Assembly (NCBI GenBank): GCA_021371935.1
Contig: JAJFVF010000002.1
Location: 248,001-312,000 of the forward strand
Direction: 5' to 3'
Length of the DNA stretch: 64,000 nt
From: a bacterium
GTDB taxonomy: Bacteria > Armatimonadota > UBA5829
Part shown: piece by piece, positions 59,387-64,000 of the stretch
Position numbering within the stretch: the first letter of the stretch is position 1
Layout of the letters: the number at the start of each line of letters is the position of its first letter
Position numbers and translations under genes: made by a program
The notes under the pieces: model-generated
What the model was told of the DNA's origin: nothing
The model's database searches: none
Seen by the model: only the letters and a program-made list of their open reading frames with translations

Positions 59387-61009
59387 ATGAAGCGAGTGAT
59401 AATGGCATCAGTAATGCTCCTTAGCCTGGTGTGCGCCACGATCCTCAGCGCCAACGCCGGACTGATCCCGGTTCGCATATTGCTGGGAGGCAGGGAGGCC
59501 GCGCTTGCGCCTTCTCCGGTATGGGACGGCACTCGTGTCTTGGCTCCACTTGGAATTTTGAGTGCACTCGGAGCAAGTTACTCATCATCGACAGACCCCG
59601 GCAAGATAATGGTGATCTCCTCAAGCGGCAAGGCTGGAGAGATCGAGACAGTAGATGTAAACAAAACAAAAATGCTGCCTATGGACAAGGTTCTTGCTGT
59701 TGTGGGTGGTCAGTCCAGTTGGGATAGTGATGCAAAGGCACTTAACCTGACAGCACTTGTGCAATCTGTTGAGTTTGTAGATGAGACCTTGAAAGTTAAC
59801 TGCAGCTTCCCCGCAGCATACACTGTTAAGCCTTGGATAAGCGCCAACAAGCTGATTGTCGATATTCCATATGCCAGACTGGACTCTGATGCAAGGGAAA
59901 TTTATATCGGAACGGACAAAATCCTGCGAGCAAGGCTGGGCAGCCAGGACGGCATCGCTCGTGTCGTGCTGGATATGGAAAAGAACGTCCCATATAAAGT
60001 CATAAGCGATCCTGTGGCGTCTCAGATCCAGGTCAAAGTGTCCGAGAGTCTTCCCAAGCCCATCTCGCAGCAGCCAAAGAGTGGAAGCAAGTCACAATTT
60101 TCCATAACCGGGCTTAGAGTCGATCCTCGTGATAATGACGGCTTTGATCTTATTATCTCCACTGATAGAAAAGGTTCCGCATCGATCAAGTATGATGTTT
60201 CTCCGGCCCAAATAGGTGTTGTTCTGCCTGGTTGTATCTTGGAAGAATCGGAATGCGCCGGTTCCAGCTCACTGCTCAAAGACATAAAGGTTGATAATAG
60301 CAACCCCAACAAACCAAATATGACACTACAACTCAAGAAAGTTATGGCATATTCCCTGCGGACAGAAGAATCACAAATGGTGCTCTCTGTTCGCCCACCT
60401 GATCACTCCGGTGGAAAGCTTGCGGATAAGTTGGTTGTGATTGATCCGGGTCATGGCGGAAACCAGCCGGGTGCAAAATGGGGCAGCATTGTGGAAAAAG
60501 ACATAAACGTAAAGATAGCTGATGAGCTTGCAGATGCTCTACGCCAACAGGGTGCAAAAGTGATATTGACTCGCACCAGTGATGTGTTCATGAGCTTGGC
60601 CGCTAGACCGGAAGTAGCTATAAAGAACAATGCGGACTTTTTCATCAGCATTCACTGCAATTCCAACGGAGAATCCAATTCTGCCAGTGGAATCGAGACA
60701 TATTACCATAAATACGAACCAAGCCCAATGGCGCTTGCATATGCCGTACACACCGGGGTATGTGCTGCAACAGGTATGTGTGACAGGCGTCCTCGCAGCG
60801 ACAAAACGCTCTATGAATCCGGCTTGGGTGTACTCAAGAGGCTTGAAAACACCGGATTGCCCGGCATATTGCTGGAATGCGGTTACCTGAATACTGCAGC
60901 CGACCGGGATAGATTGCTGGATACCAATTATCGGAAGAAACTGGCATCTGGAATTGTTACAGGACTGAAATCTTACATTGAAGGCACTCCCGTTGAAGTG
61001 AGGCAATAG
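59387..61009 (+). CDS. N-acetylmuramoyl-L-alanine amidase with stalk and AMIN domains
   Basis: A 540-residue exported zinc amidase that cuts peptide side chains from peptidoglycan. A signal peptide (MASVMLLSLVCATILSANA) precedes a copper-amine-oxidase-N-like stalk (PVRILLGGREAALAPSPVWD; 25-125), AMIN-like domains (125-340), and the Amidase_3 domain (350-530): VVIDPGHGGNQPGAKWGSIV with zinc His, EKDINVKIA with Glu, FISIHCNSNG, and GILLECGYLN with the catalytic Glu. The ATG at 59387 has AAGGAAG upstream. First gene of a likely operon with GerMN, murI, rph and rdgB. Confidence 0.92.
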   Translation: MKRVIMASVMLLSLVCATILSANAGLIPVRILLGGREAALAPSPVWDGTRVLAPLGILSALGASYSSSTDPGKIMVISSSGKAGEIETVDVNKTKMLPMDKVLAVVGGQSSWDSDAKALNLTALVQSVEFVDETLKVNCSFPAAYTVKPWISANKLIVDIPYARLDSDAREIYIGTDKILRARLGSQDGIARVVLDMEKNVPYKVISDPVASQIQVKVSESLPKPISQQPKSGSKSQFSITGLRVDPRDNDGFDLIISTDRKGSASIKYDVSPAQIGVVLPGCILEESECAGSSSLLKDIKVDNSNPNKPNMTLQLKKVMAYSLRTEESQMVLSVRPPDHSGGKLADKLVVIDPGHGGNQPGAKWGSIVEKDINVKIADELADALRQQGAKVILTRTSDVFMSLAARPEVAIKNNADFFISIHCNSNGESNSASGIETYYHKYEPSPMALAYAVHTGVCAATGMCDRRPRSDKTLYESGLGVLKRLENTGLPGILLECGYLNTAADRDRLLDTNYRKKLASGIVTGLKSYIEGTPVEVRQ

Positions 61010-61011
61010 AA

Positions 61012-61623
61012 ATGGCTAAGCGAAAATCAAAATCGTTGAGTTTTAGCTGGACAATTATCCTGGCTCTTGTTGTTTTCGGTGCGGCGGCTTCGGCGACGTA
61101 TTACTTATCCAGCGGCATAGGTAAAGGGGTAAAGAAACCTGAAAGCAAACCTGTGGTAGAAAATCATACTACGATTACAGAGGTTCCCGAGCGCAAAGTA
61201 GTAATATATCTGCCTGTAAGTGAGAAAAACAGGTTTTATCTCGTTCCGGCGACTAGAACCACGGAGCTTAAAGGTGATATACTGAGCGTGGCCATAAAGG
61301 TGCTTCTTGCCACCAACGGTGAAAGTGGCGAGGCAGGAAAGCTGATCCCCAAGGGGACAAGGCTGCTTGTTCCAGTCAAAGTTTCCAAAGAGGTAGCGGC
61401 GCTTGATCTGAGCAAAGAGTTTGTGGACAACTTCTCCGGCGGTTCGACCCAAGAGGCGCTGGTTTTGAATTCCATTGCTCATACGCTCGTTGAAAACAGT
61501 GGCGGGAAAGTGCGCAAGGTGCAAATTCTTGTGGAAGGAAATCCGGTGGAATCCCTCGGTGGGCATTTCGAGCTTACCGATCCCATAGAGGCTGATTCCA
61601 CTTTGTTGAAACCGGACAAATAG
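61012..61623 (+). CDS. GerMN-domain membrane-anchored protein
   Basis: A 203-residue bitopic protein: a basic N-terminus, one membrane helix (about residues 12-33), then a GerMN domain (65-185) with KVVIYLPVSEKNRFYLVPAT, LLATNGESGEAGKLIPKGTR, DLSKEFVDNFSGGSTQEALV, LNSIAHTLVE and VQILVEGNPV. In Bacillus, GerM functions in spore wall and germination; outside sporeformers the domain is thought to take part in envelope biology. It lies two bases after the amidase and two before murI. Confidence 0.85.
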   Translation: MAKRKSKSLSFSWTIILALVVFGAAASATYYLSSGIGKGVKKPESKPVVENHTTITEVPERKVVIYLPVSEKNRFYLVPATRTTELKGDILSVAIKVLLATNGESGEAGKLIPKGTRLLVPVKVSKEVAALDLSKEFVDNFSGGSTQEALVLNSIAHTLVENSGGKVRKVQILVEGNPVESLGGHFELTDPIEADSTLLKPDK

Positions 61624-61625
61624 AG

Positions 61626-62444
61626 TTGATAGGTGTTTTTGATTCGGGTCTTGGCGGGCTGTCTGTTGCCGCAAAGATCATGGAGGCATACCCAAAAGAG
61701 CAGATAGTCTACTTTGCCGATAACGCGCATGTGCCCTATGGCGAGCGACCTCTGGATGAGATCAGGGGATTTGCGCTCGATATCACCGCACATTTGATCA
61801 CAAAAGGCGCGAAAACTGTGGTTATGGCGTGCAATATGTCGAGCGCTGTTGCTCTGGAAGCTTCACAAAATCGGTTCCCGGATGTGCCTATTCTTGGAGT
61901 GATAGAACCTGGGGCAAAGGCTGCGATTGGTGTCGCGGGTGAAGCGCCGATAGGCGTGCTTGCCACAAGCGGAACTGTCAAAAGCGGCGCATATGAAAAG
62001 TCGATCCATAAACTCGATTCGCAGAAAAAAGTGATCCAACAGGCCTGCCCTGAATTCGTGCCTTTGGTGGAATCCGGCAGAGCAGACAGTGAAGAAGCAG
62101 AAGCTGCCGCGCGAGACTATGTTGCGCCGCTCATCGGCGAAGGATGCCGGACTATCATTCTGGGCTGCACTCATTACCCATTCCTGCGCCGAGCCATAGA
62201 GTCTGCCGCGGGGCGTGACATCATTATTGTCGATCCGGCGGTTGAGACCACTCAGACACTGGGCAAAATTCTTGTTGAGCAAGGTATGGCTGCTTACAGG
62301 CTTGATGCCCCGCATGTTTTCAGTGCAAGCGGGGATACGGCTGGTTTCGCAGCCCTTGGCAGCATATTTCTCGGAAGAACTATTGATAAGGTCGAAAAGA
62401 TTACAATCGCTCATGCGGTCGAAACCGCAGTAAAAATAGAATAA
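61626..62444 (+). CDS. murI: Glutamate racemase
   Basis: Supplies D-glutamate for peptidoglycan. The 272-residue protein has IGVFDSGLGGLSVAAKIMEA with the first catalytic region, YFADNAHVPYGERP, VMACNMSSAVALEA with catalytic Cys (C in ACN), VGVLATSGTVKSGAYE-like IGVLATSGTVKSGAY, and LGCTHYPFLRRAIE with the second Cys. The TTG at 61626, just after the GerMN stop, encodes the conserved start MIGVFDSG. Confidence 0.95.
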   Translation: MIGVFDSGLGGLSVAAKIMEAYPKEQIVYFADNAHVPYGERPLDEIRGFALDITAHLITKGAKTVVMACNMSSAVALEASQNRFPDVPILGVIEPGAKAAIGVAGEAPIGVLATSGTVKSGAYEKSIHKLDSQKKVIQQACPEFVPLVESGRADSEEAEAAARDYVAPLIGEGCRTIILGCTHYPFLRRAIESAAGRDIIIVDPAVETTQTLGKILVEQGMAAYRLDAPHVFSASGDTAGFAALGSIFLGRTIDKVEKITIAHAVETAVKIE

Positions 62445-62525
62445 TATAAGCCGACCGAGCGGTTACAGTTCCGGGTTCTTCGCTCTCCACTCTCCGCTCT
62501 CGGCTATTCAGGGAGATATAAGCAT

Positions 62526-63251
62526 ATGATTCGACTAGACGGCCGTTCTGCCGACCAGCTCAGGCCAGTCACGATAACTCGCAACTTCAACAAATATGCA
62601 GAGGGAAGCTGCCTGATAGAGATGGGCGACACAAAAGTCATCTGCACAGCTTCCATCGAAGAGAAAGTGCCTCCATTCTTGAAGAACTCAGGCCAGGGGT
62701 GGGTGACTGCCGAATATGGCATGCTGCCGCGTTCATGCGAGACCAGGACCCAGCGCGACATAACTAGGGGTCAGATAAATGGCCGCTCTCAGGAAATTCA
62801 GAGGCTCGTCGGGCGATCAGTCAGATCGGTCACCGATATGACTGCCTTCGGTGAGCGGACGATCTGGCTCGACTGTGACGTTATTCAGGCCGATGGCGGC
62901 ACGCGGACCGCATCCATCACCGGAGCATTCATAGCGTTTCTGGATGCATGTGCAGTACTCAAGAAAGAAAATATCTGCAAAAAACTGCCATTCACCGACC
63001 TGATGGCTGCCATCAGTGTCGGGGTTGTGATGAACGAGGAGCTTCTCGACCTCAACTATAAAGAAGACTCCAATGCCTCAGTTGACATGAATGTGGTGAT
63101 GACCGCATCGGGCAGGATTATCGAGATCCAGTCCACAGCCGAGGGCGCTCCATTTACCCGCAATCGTTTCAACAACCTGCTTGACCTGGCTGTGAAGGGC
63201 ACGGGAGAGCTGACCAGGCTCATCAAAGAGAAGATGGCCGACATACTGTGA
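62526..63251 (+). CDS. rph: Ribonuclease PH
   Basis: Phosphorolytic 3' exoribonuclease that trims tRNA precursors. The 241-residue protein has the family start [77 protein letters not shown], and [23 protein letters not shown] with GGGAGA upstream. It overlaps rdgB by four bases. Confidence 0.96.
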   Translation: MIRLDGRSADQLRPVTITRNFNKYAEGSCLIEMGDTKVICTASIEEKVPPFLKNSGQGWVTAEYGMLPRSCETRTQRDITRGQINGRSQEIQRLVGRSVRSVTDMTAFGERTIWLDCDVIQADGGTRTASITGAFIAFLDACAVLKKENICKKLPFTDLMAAISVGVVMNEELLDLNYKEDSNASVDMNVVMTASGRIIEIQSTAEGAPFTRNRFNNLLDLAVKGTGELTRLIKEKMADIL

Positions 63252-63826
63252 GGAAGCTGGTCATAGCAACAAAGAATCCAGGCAAGGTCAAGGAGATGGC
63301 CGAGATATTGGCCGATATGCCCTACGATATCGTCTCACTTTCAGACTATCCCGATGCGCCTGAGGTCGAGGAGACCGGCTCGACGTTTGTCGAGAACGCC
63401 ACAATCAAAGCAAAGGCTTACGCCGAATATACGGGCGAACTAACATTGGCGGACGATTCGGGTCTGGAAGTTGACGCGCTTGAGGGTGCGCCCGGTGTAT
63501 ATTCAAGCCGGTTTGCCCCTACGGATGCCCAGCGCATCTCCAAACTCCTCGGCCTTATGAAAGACGTGCTGGACGATAAACGCACTGCTCGCTTCAGATG
63601 TGCCGTGGCAATTGCCGAGCCTGCAGGTGGTGTAAAGACGTGTGAGGGCAAAATCGAGGGCACTATTGCATATGAACCGCGCGGCTCCAATGGTTTCGGT
63701 TATGACCCGGTCTTTATAGTAATCGAGCTTGGCAGGCATATGGCCGAACTTGAGTCAGGTGAAAAGAACACGATTTCCCACAGGGGCAGGGCGCTTGCTG
63801 AAGCTAAAAAACTGCTGGCGAATTAA
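63248..63826 (+). CDS. rdgB: XTP/dITP diphosphatase (Ham1/RdgB)
   Basis: House-cleaning enzyme that hydrolyses non-canonical purine nucleotides. The 192-residue protein has [75 protein letters not shown] and [14 protein letters not shown], all conserved. The GTG at 63248 overlaps the rph stop as GTGA. Gene order rph-rdgB is widespread. Confidence 0.96.
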   Translation: MRKLVIATKNPGKVKEMAEILADMPYDIVSLSDYPDAPEVEETGSTFVENATIKAKAYAEYTGELTLADDSGLEVDALEGAPGVYSSRFAPTDAQRISKLLGLMKDVLDDKRTARFRCAVAIAEPAGGVKTCEGKIEGTIAYEPRGSNGFGYDPVFIVIELGRHMAELESGEKNTISHRGRALAEAKKLLAN

Positions 63827-63832
63827 ACGCTG

Positions 63833-64000
63833 TTATGCCAAGAGAGCTTCGTAATCCGATTTTAGAACCGAGAATATTTGAAAATCCCAAAAATCCGATT
63901 TTTGATATTGATACTGCCTCAGTATTCCTTCGAGTTTCATGCCGATCTTTGCCATTACTCGTGCGCCAGCATGATTTTCGGGGATACAAAACCCTTCGAT
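63833..64000 (-). CDS. GNAT acetyltransferase, C-terminal part
   Basis: The last 55 residues of a gene that enters from beyond the window end. IPENHAGARVMAKIGMKLEG then the SVLKSDYEALLA ending matches the RimJ/RimL-type GNAT pattern N-x-A/S-x-R-V-x-x-K-x-G-M-x-x-E-G. The frame is open to base 64000. Convergent with rdgB, six bases apart. Confidence 0.75.
   Translation of the reverse strand: MEGFCIPENHAGARVMAKIGMKLEGILRQYQYQKSDFWDFQIFSVLKSDYEALLA

Overview
The window reads as chromosomal DNA of a free-living diderm bacterium of moderate GC. An outer membrane is implied by a TonB-dependent receptor ending in Phe, a PilQ secretin, a LolA-like protein and a Spy/CpxP-like periplasmic protein. The amidase-GerMN-murI-rph-rdgB block resembles Firmicutes/Terrabacteria gene order, and several TTG and GTG starts are used. 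Together this fits a diderm Terrabacteria-type lineage such as Armatimonadota, but no rRNA or universal marker is present, so the phylum is an inference. Most genes look like core or lineage-typical genes. No prophage, insertion sequence or CRISPR array was seen.

Layout. 1-12.3 kb: end of a CapD-like sugar epimerase, an AGCS Na+/amino-acid symporter, an electron-transfer flavoprotein pair whose alpha subunit carries two 4Fe-4S motifs, a HicBA toxin-antitoxin pair, a sugar nucleotidyltransferase-galactokinase fusion, a GlmL/MutL-family ATPase followed by an uncharacterised barrel-sandwich/KOW-like protein and a putative exported protein, and an RsbW-like kinase. 12.6-24.8 kb: a GH36-like alpha-galactosidase, then a type IV pilus run (pilM, N, O, P, Q, B, C and four prepilin-like genes). 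24.7-32.5 kb (minus strand): PheA, a divergent PRPP synthetase, a GT2 glycosyltransferase, a heparinase-II/III-like protein, galU, and four tRNA genes (Thr, Phe, Asp, Val) behind a strong promoter. 32.5-39.4 kb (minus): GH2 glycosidase, ASCH protein, DUF3343 plus cysteine desulfurase, GT4 glycosyltransferase, a MerR-like HTH protein, QueA. 39.5-46.2 kb: an orphan DNA methyltransferase, a STAS-HATPase fusion, an ECF sigma/anti-sigma/CpxP-like stress operon with a recognisable autoregulatory promoter, a NAGPA-type glycosidase, a REC-PilZ regulator behind a near-consensus sigma-54 promoter, and a LolA-like protein. 46.3-53 kb: RCK potassium channel, CoaX, CAP-domain protein, M48 protease, TonB-dependent receptor. 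53-57 kb: a cyclic-di-GMP-I riboswitch, an HD-GYP/GAF/GGDEF enzyme, a Cys-rich miniprotein and a degenerate GGDEF protein. 57-64 kb: MetG, AmiC-type amidase, GerMN protein, MurI, RNase PH, RdgB, and the end of a GNAT acetyltransferase.

How it works together. Cyclic-di-GMP signalling (riboswitch, synthase/hydrolase, PilZ receptor) and type IV pilus assembly point to regulated surface behaviour. Three glycoside hydrolases, a lyase-like protein, the galactokinase fusion, GalU and the glycosyltransferases point to polysaccharide breakdown and exopolysaccharide or lipid glycosylation. The two RsbW-like proteins and the ECF operon add partner-switching and envelope-stress regulation.

A striking non-coding feature is a family of composite palindromic repeats (at least nine loci), confined to intergenic gaps and often starting at the stop codon of a neighbouring gene. 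The best candidate for an undescribed protein system is the GlmL-like ATPase with its barrel-sandwich/KOW partner, which has no cobalamin mutase nearby.
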